Part shown: positions 44,133-52,820 of the stretch, in pieces
How positions within the stretch are numbered: position 1 is the first letter of the stretch
Layout of the letters: each line of letters opens with the position of its first letter
Assembly: GCA_029558835.1 (NCBI GenBank)
Contig: JAKQDH010000114.1
Location: 1 to 64,000 of the forward strand
DNA from: Planctomycetota bacterium
Lineage (GTDB): Bacteria > Planctomycetota > Phycisphaerae > UBA1845
DNA: 64,000 bases
Direction: 5' to 3'
Notes under the pieces: generated by a model
What the model was told of the DNA's origin: nothing
The model's input: only the letters and a program-made list of their open reading frames with translations
Database searches by the model: none
Position numbers and translations under genes: made by a program

Positions 44133-44507
44133 TCATTCCGAGGGTAGCGCGGCTGGTCGCGCGCCGTGCTCGGCGGTGATGACGCTGTGAATACCGCCGC
44201 GGACGGTCCAGGTGGTGCGAATCTGCATCCACCGGGGGGCGCATGCACCCACCAAGTCGCTGAGGATCACGTTGGTCACATCCTCGTAGAAGATGCCGCG
44301 GTCGCGGAAGCCCTGGAGGTACAGCTTGAGGCTGCGCAGCTCGATGCACACGGCGGCGGCTACATAGCGGATCGCGACGGTGCCGAAGTCGGGTTGTCCG
44401 GTCCGGGGGCAGAGGCTGGTGAACTCATGCACGAAGTGTTCGATAAGGTAACCGCGCCCGGGGTGCGGGTTGTCGAAGGTTTCCAGAACGGTAGGCGGGT
44501 TCGTCAT
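44133..44507 (-). CDS. queF: NADPH-dependent preQ0 reductase QueF (unimodular)
   Basis: It reduces 7-cyano-7-deazaguanine (preQ0) to preQ1 in queuosine biosynthesis. It has 124 residues, the short single-domain form. The catalytic Cys is at 33 in HEFTSLCPRTGQPDFG, with the conserved Asp at 40. The substrate-binding segment is CIELRSLKLYLQGFRDRGIF with Glu-56. The expected FHE motif reads FYEDVTN here, so the His is replaced by Tyr. No other queuosine gene is nearby. It may work in tRNA modification alongside truD, which is close by, but that is only proximity. Confidence 0.9.
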   Translation of the reverse strand: MTNPPTVLETFDNPHPGRGYLIEHFVHEFTSLCPRTGQPDFGTVAIRYVAAAVCIELRSLKLYLQGFRDRGIFYEDVTNVILSDLVGACAPRWMQIRTTWTVRGGIHSVITAEHGARPAALPSE

Positions 44508-44636
44508 GTGGCGTCAGTTCCACCTGGAAAGACCACGAGCACCGTACATGTGGTGATCGTCACGGGGCGAACGGTGGGAGTCAAGAGCGGGCGGATGCCG
44601 GGGTAGCTTACTCACATCGACCCCAGGGCGCCGACG

Positions 44637-46061
44637 CTACGGCGATCGGAAGGACCAAGGCCGGCCGGCGTGAGTACAGGTCGGGGGTTCGGTCGGGAGG
44701 CTGGTCCGCAACGCTTCCAACCGGGGCCCGGATAGACGGTGGAGGAAGACGGCCCCCCGCTCGCCGAGGGACATCACGTCGGCGGCGGCCTCCGGTCGGT
44801 GGGCACGATAGGCGGCGATGAACTCGGCACAGTCGGCGGGCGTGTCCCACATGGTGAACCAGACGCAGCCGAACGCGGCCGGCTCCGGCTGCGCCACCTC
44901 GGGAGCATCGGCGGCCGTTACGAGGAACAGGCGATCGCCACCCCACCCGGCGGCCGCGGGGTTGGTCCAGGTGGTTGGCATGCTCAGTTCCAGCGGGTTG
45001 AACTTACGGTCGGCCGGGGTGGTCAGGAGGCAGCACAGCAGCTCACCGAGGGTATCCCGAAACACCACACGCAAGTGGGCGCGGGCGAGCAGCGCCTCGA
45101 CGGCCGCGTCGTCGATCCGGACGGGTTCGTCGCGGGTGGCGGCAGCCCAGTATTTCTCGGGGTGCAGCACCTGTTCAAAGGAGCGGGGGAGGTTGCCGGC
45201 GGCCGCTTCGACCGCGGGTCCGATGCTGGGCGGCCCGCCGAGCCCGGTCACCAGGCGCAGGAACGCCCCGGGTTGTTGATGAAGAAGGAAGCGAATGCCG
45301 CAGGGGAAACGTGCGACCCAGACGGCCACGTGGGCGGGCGACTCAGCCAGGGTGCGCATCTGCTCGGCGCCTTCGGCGTTTAGTTGCTCAAACACCTGCG
45401 CGGGGAAGTCGCCCGAGCGGCGCCGTTGGGCGGTGTACGCCTCCTGCACGACGACGGCGGAGCCCTCAAAGACGGCACCCCACACGTGCTCCATATCGGA
45501 CGTCACGGCATCGTCTTCGAGGAACTTGCGGAAGTCGAAGTACTGGTCGTCGAGGGCGTGCACGAGTTCGTGCACAAGCACGCACCGCAGGGACAGAGAA
45601 TCAACGTTCAGATCGGGCTTGTGAACGATGCGCAGCGCGCCCGAACGATGGTCGTAGATGCCGCCGGGGACGAAGCGCATCATCATCTGCTCGAAGGCGG
45701 CCTGAACATCGCAGCCCGGCGGGATAAGCCCGATCAACTGGTGGGCGCAGGTGGCGTGGGCCCGGCGCGCGGCGGCGGAGGCACTCCCGTCCAAGTCCTG
45801 CCGCAGGAAGTCGCGGACCTCCGACTCCGTGAACAGACCGACGTCCACGGGGTGCTTGAAGGACGCGCCGCGCAGGGTCTCGACCTCCGTCTGCATCCGG
45901 GCCGCCAGGACGCGAAGCTGCTCGGGGGTTGGGGGTGGGGGCGGCGTGGGTATGGGCGAAACCGGGCCGGTAGCCGACGGGGGCGCACCTCGCGTGGCCG
46001 GCGCGCCGACGATGAACAGCAGGCAGGTCAAGCCGATGAACGCGCTGGATCGAAGGAGCAT
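44637..46061 (-). CDS. Exported protein with HExxH metallopeptidase motif
   Basis: I do not recognise the family. The ATG at 46061 has GGGAGGG six bases upstream and gives 474 residues starting with a signal peptide (SAFIGLTCLLFIVGAPATRG). A Pro-rich stretch (PIPTPPPPPTPEQ) follows. The zinc-protease-like motif is VLVHELVHALDDQYFDFRK; a second glutamate is offered by VFEGSAVVVQEAYTAQ, a common layout for gluzincin-type proteins. The C-terminal half has no recognised domain (FLLHQQPGAFLRLVTGL, FTMWDTPADCAEFIAAYR). It probably acts outside the cytoplasm. A weak -35/-10 pair (TTGCCT-18-CATACT) is visible about 40-65 bases upstream on this strand. Confidence 0.75.
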   Translation of the reverse strand: MLLRSSAFIGLTCLLFIVGAPATRGAPPSATGPVSPIPTPPPPPTPEQLRVLAARMQTEVETLRGASFKHPVDVGLFTESEVRDFLRQDLDGSASAAARRAHATCAHQLIGLIPPGCDVQAAFEQMMMRFVPGGIYDHRSGALRIVHKPDLNVDSLSLRCVLVHELVHALDDQYFDFRKFLEDDAVTSDMEHVWGAVFEGSAVVVQEAYTAQRRRSGDFPAQVFEQLNAEGAEQMRTLAESPAHVAVWVARFPCGIRFLLHQQPGAFLRLVTGLGGPPSIGPAVEAAAGNLPRSFEQVLHPEKYWAAATRDEPVRIDDAAVEALLARAHLRVVFRDTLGELLCCLLTTPADRKFNPLELSMPTTWTNPAAAGWGGDRLFLVTAADAPEVAQPEPAAFGCVWFTMWDTPADCAEFIAAYRAHRPEAAADVMSLGERGAVFLHRLSGPRLEALRTSLPTEPPTCTHAGRPWSFRSP

Positions 46062-46257
46062 GGCGGCCCTCCCGGAGGCACTGCGACCGTGCTCGTTCAG
46101 TATGGTCGTTTGCGGCACACGGAGGCAAGCACGATTGCGGTAAAACGTTGTGTGGGCGGTCGGATGGAAGTACTTGGGGGGCGGTTGCGGACCGTGGGTT
46201 TGGAGCGGCAGGCTCAAGAGGGGCACGTCAGAACCTGTCCACGTCGGCCACTGGGTA

Positions 46258-46396
46258 CGTGTTTAGCGTCTTCGGCGTGGTGGGTGCCATGCTTTCCCGC
46301 GACCGCGGTCGCGGGTAAGCACGCCTCTGCGGACGCGGCACATGCCCACCCCCGCCTGCGGCGGGTGAGGGCATGGCACCCACCCTGAACAGATAC
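46258..46396. repeat. Interspersed palindromic repeat, full type 1 copy
   Basis: This 139-bp element has inverted ends: GTGTTTAGCG and GTGGGTGCCATGC on the left, GCATGGCACCCAC and CTGAACAGATACG on the right. The inside has TTTCCCGCGACCGCGGTCGC and CATGCCCACCCCCGCCTGCG. It lies between divergent genes (the HExxH protein and truD) and is the best reference copy. Confidence 0.85.
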
Positions 46397-46591
46397 GCCA
46401 CAGGGGGCGGACGCTCCATGGGAAGCAGCGCGGACTGGTCTGCGAGCCGGGGGTGACTACAGTAGGTGTGGGGGAGAGTACGGTGACGGCCCGCTGGGGA
46501 GCGGCGCCGGGATGAGGGGTGCATTGAAAGCCTGCTGCGTTGCTCCACGGGGGGCGAAGGCGGCGCGGCCTGCGGATCGCGCGGGAGAGTA

Positions 46592-47809
46592 ATGCCGATG
46601 TGGCCGTATCTGACCAGTGACCTGCCGGGAATCGGCGGCGAGATCAAACGTCACGACGAGGACTTCATCGTGGAGGAACTGCCGCTGTACGCGGCCAGCG
46701 GGAGCGGTACGCACACGTACCTGCTGATCGAGAAGCGGGGGCTGACGACGCTGGAGGCGGTGGGGCAGATCGCGCGAGCACTAGGGAAGCACCCGCCCGA
46801 CATCGGCTACGCGGGGCTGAAGGATGCACACGGGGTGACACGGCAGACGCTCAGCGTGGAGCACGTGGCCACAGAGCAGGTGGCGGCCCTGTCGCTGCCG
46901 CGGGTGCGCGTGCTGAAGGTGAGCCGACACGAGAACAAGATCAAGCTGGGGCACCTGGCGGGCAATCGGTTCACGATCCGGATTCGCGGGGTGGGAAGCG
47001 ACGCCCTGGGGCGGACGTCGGCCATCCTCGAGGTGCTGGGGGCACGTGGGGTGCCCAACTACTTCGGTCGGCAGCGGTTCGGGGTGCGGGGGGATAACGC
47101 CGCGATTGGCCAGGCCGTCTTGCGCGGGGAGTACGAGGAGGCGATCGCGTTGTTCCTCGGCCGGCCGGGCGAGGCGGACCACGGCCCGGTCCGCCGGGCA
47201 CGCGAGCTGTTCGACGCGGGGCAGGTTGCGGAAGCGGCGCGGGCGTGGCCGGGGGGTTTCCGCGAGCAGCAACGGCTCTGCCTGACGCTCAAGAAGGGTA
47301 ACGCCGATGCCCTGCGGGCGTGGCGGACGGTGAACCACACCCTGCGCCGGCTGTTTCTGTCAGCGTGGCAGAGCGCGTTGTTCAACGAGGTGCTCGCGGA
47401 GCGGATCGGCGGGTTGGATCGGTTGGAGACGGGCGACCTGGCGTGGTTGCATCGCAACGGCAAGTGTTTCCTGGTTCAGGACGCGGACGCGGAGCAGCCG
47501 CGGTGCACGGCGGGGGAGATTTCGCCCACGGGGCCGCTGTTCGGACCGCGCATGAGTTGGCCGGAGGGTGAGCCCGGGGCACAGGAGCAGCGTATCTTCG
47601 AAGCGTCCAGAGTGACGCTGGATCGGCGTCGCACGGCTGACGGCGCCCCCGTTGCGGGGGCACGCCGGCCGTTGCGCGTACCCCTGGGCGAGGCGGACCT
47701 CAGCGCCGGCACCGACGAGCACGGCACATACCTGGAAGTACGATTCACGCTGCCGGCCGGCGCTTATGCCACGTGCGTGACACGCGAGTTGTGCAAAGGC
47801 AACGAATAG
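46592..47809 (+). CDS. truD: tRNA pseudouridine synthase D
   Basis: It isomerises U13 of tRNAs to pseudouridine. The protein has 405 residues. The catalytic Asp is at 78 in GYAGLKDAHGVTRQTLSVEH, and the NYFGRQRFGVRGDN motif follows. HENKIKLGHLAGNRFTIRIR marks the family. The insertion domain in the second half (LFLSAWQSALFNEVLAERIG) is as expected. GGGAGAG precedes the ATG at 46592. It is convergent with the membrane-TPR gene; an inverted-repeat element at 47860-47966 separates them. Confidence 0.95.
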   Translation: MPMWPYLTSDLPGIGGEIKRHDEDFIVEELPLYAASGSGTHTYLLIEKRGLTTLEAVGQIARALGKHPPDIGYAGLKDAHGVTRQTLSVEHVATEQVAALSLPRVRVLKVSRHENKIKLGHLAGNRFTIRIRGVGSDALGRTSAILEVLGARGVPNYFGRQRFGVRGDNAAIGQAVLRGEYEEAIALFLGRPGEADHGPVRRARELFDAGQVAEAARAWPGGFREQQRLCLTLKKGNADALRAWRTVNHTLRRLFLSAWQSALFNEVLAERIGGLDRLETGDLAWLHRNGKCFLVQDADAEQPRCTAGEISPTGPLFGPRMSWPEGEPGAQEQRIFEASRVTLDRRRTADGAPVAGARRPLRVPLGEADLSAGTDEHGTYLEVRFTLPAGAYATCVTRELCKGNE

Positions 47810-47814
47810 GGACT

Positions 47815-47842
47815 GGCGATTGTCGATTGGCGATTGTCGATT
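47815..47842. repeat. 14-bp tandem repeat (two units)
   Basis: The unit GGCGATTGTCGATT occurs twice in a row and a third partial unit follows. It lies just after the truD stop. Confidence 0.7.
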
Positions 47843-47859
47843 GCAGCCGTTCGACTGCA

Positions 47860-47966
47860 AAAAGGGGACATCACTGATTTCCGGGCGGAGTCGAAAACGG
47901 CCGATAAACCCGGCCTGAACGGCGGGCGGCATGGGATGCCCCGTAAAATCAGTGATGTCCCCTTTT
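47860..47966. repeat. Inverted-repeat element with perfect 21-bp arms
   Basis: The left arm (47860-47880) begins AAAAGGGGACATCACTGATT and the right arm (47946-47966) is its exact reverse complement. The 65-base centre is not conserved with any other part of the window. The right arm reaches the stop codon of the next minus-strand gene (TGA uses base 47966). The element can fold into a hairpin ending in a T run and could terminate both convergent genes. It resembles REP/REPIN-type sequences linked to tyrosine transposases, but none is in the window. Confidence 0.8.
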
Positions 47967-49732
47967 CAAGGTGCGAGGAGTTGATCCAGTTGCTGGGCCA
48001 GCTTGGGGTTGACCTGAAACAGGCGGTCGCGGGCGACGCGGGCATCGTCGAGCTGGCCGAGGGCGTGGCAGGTACCGCCTAGGTTGTACCAGGCGGTGTC
48101 GAAAGTGGGATCAAGTTCGACGGCACGCTGAAAGGCGGCAAGAGCTTCCGGGGCCCGGCCGGCCTGCACGAGGGCCGAGCCGAGCGAGTTATGCAAATCG
48201 GCGTGGTGCGGATCGAGGCGGACGGCCGTCGAGAGTGTGTCGATGGCCTCGGGCCAGTGCCGTTGCTGCAGGTGGAGCATGCCCAGGTCCCGCAGGGCGG
48301 GAACGAAGTGCGGATCGAGACGGAGGACGCCTGCGAAGCCGCGTTGGGCCTCCGCGAGGTCGCCGGCGCGCCCAGCCTCGAGGGATTCCGCGTGATAGAA
48401 CGCCACGAAAAGGGGGGGCGGTTGGCACGCGGTGGCGGTGGCCCACGCGCCTTGCCCGAGGAGCAGGACAACAAGGGTGGTGTTTACGATCGACGGAGCC
48501 CGCACCAGCCAGCCCGGCCGGGGCAGGGAGCGCCGATGCGCAACCAAACGGTCTGTCAGCCACAACATGCCGAACAGCGTCGGCAGGAAGAGCGAGAGCA
48601 CGAAGCGATCACCGTAGCCGATGGGCACGTACCAGGCGTAGACCAGGACGTAGCCCCCGAGCAGCAGCGCGCAGAAGACGGCGACGCCGAAGTCCGCGCG
48701 GTCCAGCGGCGGGCGGTGCCGCCACGCTGATACCACCAGCACGACAAAGAGTGCGCCGACGACGATCAGGTACCTGCCATAGGCGGCCTGCAGCGCGAGG
48801 TCACCTAGCGTCCGCACGCCGTAGCGGAGACGCTGGAACACTTGGGCGACGGTGTGGGTTCTCCAGTACCGAGAGAGGCCGGGAGTCTCGTGGGGCAGGG
48901 CGTCGGGGTAGCCGCTCGTCAGGTCATAGGCACGGGCTAAGTCGCCGGCCTGCTGCCAGTTGTCGCACCAGAAGTAGAAGGTGCTGTTGACGTTGTAGAA
49001 GCAGCGACCGAAGCGGGCGCGGTTGGCCAGGAGGTAAGGAGAGGCGACCAAGGCAAACACCACGATCACGAGCAACCCGGCCAGCAGGAATCGACGGGAA
49101 GGCACCGCGGACCGCCCCTCGACGCGTCGCGGAACCGCCGGCAGGGCCTGCAAGACGATGCTGCAAGCGAAGACCGGCAGCGTAAGGAGCACGGAGGCTT
49201 TGGTGAGGTAGGTGACGGCCGCCAGTGCCCCGGCGAGGATCGCCCAACCCGCCGTTGGGCGCCGTAAGAGGCGACACAGCACGAGCCACAGACAGAAGAA
49301 GAGCGTGTAGTAAAGCACCTCGGCCTGCACGAAGGACGCGCGTTCGAGAAACGCGCAGAAGGCGGCGCTGAGCAAGAGCACGGTGGCGAACGGTGGAGAA
49401 AGCACGCGATAGGCAATCCCGCCGATGACGGCCAGACAGACCAGAGAAGAGACGATGCTGAACCAGGCGCCGCGTGTCAGCAAGGTGTCGCCGTCGGCGT
49501 CCCCAAGCAGGGAGAGCAGAGCAGGGACGAGCGGCATACGATTGCGGTCGCCCCAGTGGTGGAGCAGGCCTTCCGCGGCGAAGCCGTGGGCGTAGCGCAG
49601 GTAAGGATACTGCCCCCCGGCCGTGGCGCTGAGGTTGAGGCAGTGCTTCTGCCGCACCACTGCGCAGAGGTAGAGCGACGCGGCGGCGGTCCCCACCAGC
49701 AGCAGGAGAATGACCCGGCCTCGTCGGCCCAT
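47966..49732 (-). CDS. Multi-spanning membrane protein with C-terminal TPR repeats
   Basis: The protein has 588 residues. Around ten hydrophobic helices fill residues 1-430 (VILLLLVGTAAASLYLCAVV, WAILAGALAAVTYLTKASVL, FLLAGLLVIVVFALVASPYL, YLIVVGALFVVLVVSAW). The layout with an acidic loop after the first helix resembles GT-C fold glycosyltransferases such as ArnT/PMT types. The C-terminal ~150 residues hold three TPR-like units (LAEAQRGFAGVLRLDPHFVP, WPEAIDTLSTAVRLDPHHAD, PEALAAFQRAVELDPTFDTA). It may transfer a sugar from a lipid carrier and bind a partner through the TPRs; this is inference. The ATG at 49732 has AAGGAA upstream. Confidence 0.8.
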   Translation of the reverse strand: MGRRGRVILLLLVGTAAASLYLCAVVRQKHCLNLSATAGGQYPYLRYAHGFAAEGLLHHWGDRNRMPLVPALLSLLGDADGDTLLTRGAWFSIVSSLVCLAVIGGIAYRVLSPPFATVLLLSAAFCAFLERASFVQAEVLYYTLFFCLWLVLCRLLRRPTAGWAILAGALAAVTYLTKASVLLTLPVFACSIVLQALPAVPRRVEGRSAVPSRRFLLAGLLVIVVFALVASPYLLANRARFGRCFYNVNSTFYFWCDNWQQAGDLARAYDLTSGYPDALPHETPGLSRYWRTHTVAQVFQRLRYGVRTLGDLALQAAYGRYLIVVGALFVVLVVSAWRHRPPLDRADFGVAVFCALLLGGYVLVYAWYVPIGYGDRFVLSLFLPTLFGMLWLTDRLVAHRRSLPRPGWLVRAPSIVNTTLVVLLLGQGAWATATACQPPPLFVAFYHAESLEAGRAGDLAEAQRGFAGVLRLDPHFVPALRDLGMLHLQQRHWPEAIDTLSTAVRLDPHHADLHNSLGSALVQAGRAPEALAAFQRAVELDPTFDTAWYNLGGTCHALGQLDDARVARDRLFQVNPKLAQQLDQLLAP

Positions 49733-49903
49733 GCCCTGTTCCTTGCCACGCACAGCAGCCCCCGCGGGTGCCCCTGCGTAACGAGTATGCTACCTGCACC
49801 GACGGGCGCGTCACCAGGGAGATTCGTGGTTACCGCGGCTCTCGCGGTTCGCGCAGGGCAACGCCGGCAAGAACGCGGGCGGGCGCGCGTCAGCGCCATG
49901 CCA

Positions 49904-49932
49904 TTGACAGCGCCCGGCGGCAGGGATAGCGT
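49904..49932 (+). promoter_or_regulatory. Sigma70-like promoter of purA
   Basis: TTGACA at 49904-49909, a 17-base spacer, and TAGCGT at 49927-49932. The purA start codon is about 114 bases downstream. Confidence 0.55.
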
Positions 49933-50045
49933 GACGGGCCGAGCGGGTGGATCAGCGGGGGACATGCGCTGGGGCCGGAGGTCGGCCCCGTTTTTCTGGG
50001 CGTCGGTGGCAGAGGGGTCGCGGGGCATGGGGTGGTGAGCGGACG

Positions 50046-51392
50046 ATGAGTCGCAGCCGGAAGCAACATACTTGCGTGTTTGGCCTGGGGTGGGGCGACG
50101 AGGGGAAAGGCAAGCTGGTGGACCTGCTGGCGGCGGGTCACGACGTGGTGGTGCGTTACAACGGCGGCGCCAATGCCGGGCATACGGTGCAGGTGGGCGC
50201 CGTGAAGTTCGCGCTGCACCTGCTGCCGATCGGCGTGCTGCACGCGCATGCCGTGGGCGTCATCGGACCGGGCGTGGTGGTTGACCCGGGGGTGGTGGCC
50301 GGCGAACTGGACGAATTGCAGCGCCGGGGGATCGAGGTCGGGCAGCGTCTGAAGATCAGTGCGCGGGCACACCTGGTGCTGCCCCATCACAAGGTGGAAG
50401 ACGCCCTGAACGAGCGTGCCCTGGGCGAGGGGGTGCAGATCGGGACGACGGGGCGGGGGATCGGGCCGTGCTACGCCGACAAGATGCGGCGGTCCACGGC
50501 CGTGCGGGTCGGTGACCTGGTGAGCGAACCGGGGCTGGCAGAGCGCGTCCGCACCCTGGTGGAGCAGCGCCGGGCGATGTTGCGGGCAATGTATGGCGAC
50601 GCCGGCGGGCTTGAGGCAGCGGGGGTGCTCACGGAGCTGGACGCGACGCGGGATCGCCTGGCCCCGTACATCTGTGACACGACGGCCTATTTGCGGGAGG
50701 CTGTCGAGGCGGGCAGGTCGCTGCTGTATGAAGGCGCCAACGGGCTGCTGCTGGACGTGAATCATGGGACGTATCCGTATGTGACCTCCAGCCACACGGG
50801 GCCGCACGGGGTGGCGGCCGGGGCGGGGGTGCCCCCGGCGTGGGTGGAGTACAGCGTCGGCGTGATCAAGGCGTATGCCACGCGGGTGGGCGGTGGGCCG
50901 TTCGTGACGGAGCTGCACGACGCGACGGCCGAGCGCATCCGGCAGCGCGGGCGGGAATACGGGACGACGACGGGACGCCCGCGACGCTGCGGCTGGTTCG
51001 ACGCCGTGGCGACACGGTACAGCGTGCAGCTTGCGGGACCGGACGCGATCGCGGTCATGCACCTGGATACGCTGAGCGGACTGGAACGCATCGGCATCTG
51101 CACGGCGTATCGCATCGACGGGCGGACGGTGACGGCGTTTCCGGGGGACAGCGGGCTGCTGGCCCGGGCGGAGCCGGTGCTCGAGTACGTGCCCGGCTGG
51201 ACGGAAGAACTGGGCGACCTGCGTCGGTTCGAGGACCTGCCGGCAAGCGCCGCCCGCTACGTGGAGCGTCTGGAAGCGTTGCTGGGCAAGCCGGTGGCGC
51301 TGGCCAGCGTGGGGCCGGAACGGGCCCAGGTGCTGGCGCGGGGAGCCTTGCGGTGGGCAGGTGCGGGCGGAACCGCTGGCAAAGCGGATTGA
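50046..51392 (+). CDS. purA: Adenylosuccinate synthetase
   Basis: It joins IMP and aspartate with GTP to form adenylosuccinate, the first step to AMP. It has 448 residues, near the usual 430. The GTP-binding start GLGWGDEGKGKLVDLLA carries the catalytic Asp (position 18), and NGGANAGHTV has the catalytic His. QIGTTGRGIGPCYADKMRRS and GREYGTTTGRPRRCGWFDAV are further family motifs, and VGPERAQVL is near the end. The ATG at 50046 begins MSRSRKQHTC; the frame is open from 49947 but without support. Its own promoter is seen at 49904. The next gene on the strand is uppS, after a cluster of palindromes. Confidence 0.95.
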   Translation: MSRSRKQHTCVFGLGWGDEGKGKLVDLLAAGHDVVVRYNGGANAGHTVQVGAVKFALHLLPIGVLHAHAVGVIGPGVVVDPGVVAGELDELQRRGIEVGQRLKISARAHLVLPHHKVEDALNERALGEGVQIGTTGRGIGPCYADKMRRSTAVRVGDLVSEPGLAERVRTLVEQRRAMLRAMYGDAGGLEAAGVLTELDATRDRLAPYICDTTAYLREAVEAGRSLLYEGANGLLLDVNHGTYPYVTSSHTGPHGVAAGAGVPPAWVEYSVGVIKAYATRVGGGPFVTELHDATAERIRQRGREYGTTTGRPRRCGWFDAVATRYSVQLAGPDAIAVMHLDTLSGLERIGICTAYRIDGRTVTAFPGDSGLLARAEPVLEYVPGWTEELGDLRRFEDLPASAARYVERLEALLGKPVALASVGPERAQVLARGALRWAGAGGTAGKAD

Positions 51393-51523
51393 TGGTGCAC
51401 CGCGACGAGACGAGCGGAGCAGGCCAGGGCCGCACGGGCTGCCCTCGACACTCGGCGTCTCATACGTGCTTGGCGTCCGGCGCAGAGTGGCCGGAGGCAC
51501 ACGATGCGTTACTGCGGCAGCGC

Positions 51524-51812
51524 GAGCCCCAGAGGGGCTCCAGTGTGTAGCCAGGGGCGTGAGCCCCTGGAACCGGCAACCATCAGATACCCTTCAGCTC
51601 CAGCGGGGCGGCAGACGCCCACGCGGGGCGCTGCCGGATGTACGTCGCTACCGCCCCGCTGGGGCTGAGAAGCTGACTTCGGGCGGCTGCTGACCAGGGG
51701 TTGACACCCCTGGCTACTGACTTCGGCCCTTCCAGGGCCGGGCGGAGGCGTGTCGCCGGCGCACCCACGCGGCCGCTAGACACGAACTCAGCGCCGCGCG
51801 GGCTGAAGCCCG
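51524..51812. repeat. Cluster of six short palindromes between purA and uppS
   Basis: Hairpins with arms GAGCCCC/GGGGCTC (51524-51540), CCAGGGGC/GCCCCTGG (51551-51570), a longer one whose 17-bp arms at 51595-51611 and 51651-51667 pair at 16 of 17 positions, CCAGGGG/CCCCTGG (51694-51713), CGGCCCT/AGGGCCG (51724-51740) and CGGGC/GCCCG (51799-51812). The intervening text is similar (GCGTGAGCCCC, TTGACACCCC, GCTGAAGCCC). Similar GGGCTGAAGCCC blocks are scattered in planctomycete genomes, as far as I know. The rest of the 470-base gap has no gene. Confidence 0.7.
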
Positions 51813-51860
51813 TGGCTCGAGGGTGGGACGGAGTCACCGACGGTCGTACAGGTGTGAGTC

Positions 51861-52619
51861 ATGACGCAGACGCCGCTGGATCCGCAGCAGGTATTGGGAG
51901 TAACGCGGGCCCAGTTGCCGCGGCACATCGCCATTATCATGGACGGCAACGGCCGGTGGGCGCAGCAGCGCGGCCAGCCGCGCATCCGCGGGCATGTGCA
52001 AGGAGCCGAGGCCGTGCGCACCGTGGTCACGCAGTGCGCACGCCTCGGGATCGAGGTTCTTACGTTATACAGTTTCAGCACGGAGAACTGGAGCCGGCCG
52101 CGCGACGAGGTGGAGTTCCTCATGCGGCTTTATGTAGAGTACCTGCGTTCCGAGCGCCCCACGATCATGGAGAACAACGTCCGCTTCGTGCACCTGGGTC
52201 GGCGCGCGGGCCTGCCAGAGGATGTCCTGGCGGAAATGGACGAGACGCTACATCTGAGTCGTGACAACACGGGCCTGGCCGTGTGCCTGGCGCTGAACTA
52301 TGGCGGACGGGCGGAAATCGTCGATGCGGTCCGGAAGCTGGCGGAGCGGGTGGAGGGCGGGGGGTTGCAGCCGGCCGACATCGACGAGGCATGCGTCGGC
52401 AAGGCACTGTATACGGCGGGTCTGCCGGACCCGGACCTGCTGATTCGCACGGCCGGTCAGCGCCGCATCAGCAACTTCCTGCTCTGGCAAATCAGCTACG
52501 CGGAGATTCACGTTACGGAAACGCTCTGGCCGAACTTCGGAGTAGAGGACCTCCACGCGGCCATCCGTGACTACGCCGGGCGCCGCCGCAGCTTCGGCGG
52601 CACCGCCGGCAGCGGTTGA
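51861..52619 (+). CDS. uppS: Isoprenyl (undecaprenyl diphosphate) synthase
   Basis: It adds isopentenyl units in cis to make the C55 lipid carrier for peptidoglycan and other envelope polymers. The protein has 252 residues. PRHIAIIMDGNGRWAQQRG has the catalytic Asp at 28 and the following conserved Asn/Arg; YSFSTENWSRP and NYGGRAEIVDAVRKLA are family landmarks. In the RT-(S/A/G)-GE-x-R-I-SN block the Glu is Gln here (LLIRTAGQRRISNFLLWQ), while the later ISYAE Glu is present. The ATG at 51861 follows a weak GTGAG site. Confidence 0.93.
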   Translation: MTQTPLDPQQVLGVTRAQLPRHIAIIMDGNGRWAQQRGQPRIRGHVQGAEAVRTVVTQCARLGIEVLTLYSFSTENWSRPRDEVEFLMRLYVEYLRSERPTIMENNVRFVHLGRRAGLPEDVLAEMDETLHLSRDNTGLAVCLALNYGGRAEIVDAVRKLAERVEGGGLQPADIDEACVGKALYTAGLPDPDLLIRTAGQRRISNFLLWQISYAEIHVTETLWPNFGVEDLHAAIRDYAGRRRSFGGTAGSG

Positions 52620-52656
52620 ACAACTCCACACACATGAGAGACCGGCACTCCGCCGC

Positions 52657-52767
52657 GGGTGGCATGGCCAAGCGTAGCGCCGCCATGCCGAAGGTGCTTG
52701 CCTGTCGTCGCTCAGCGCTGGCAATGCATGCCGGCGCCCGCTGGTGGCGGGCTTGGGCATGCCACCC
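52657..52767. repeat. Interspersed palindromic repeat, full type 2 copy
   Basis: A 111-bp element with GGGTGGCATGGCCAAGCG at the left and GCTTGGGCATGCCACCC at the right. The inner part has GCATGCCGGCGCCCGC. It sits between uppS and the M16-like gene, which converge. Confidence 0.8.
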
Positions 52768-52820
52768 GGCGGTCGGAACATCCCGGCTGTCGGTACAGCC
52801 CGGAGCGTGGGATGTCTTGT

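Noticed and set aside
43814..44179. Plus-strand open frame between the Nudix gene and queF
   Set aside because: Its product is Ala/Arg-rich without any domain, it has no ribosome site, and it overlaps the queF end.
51693..51720. TTGACA in the purA-uppS gap as a -35 element for uppS
   Set aside because: It is the loop of a palindrome and no -10 lies 16-18 bases downstream (CGGCCC at that position).
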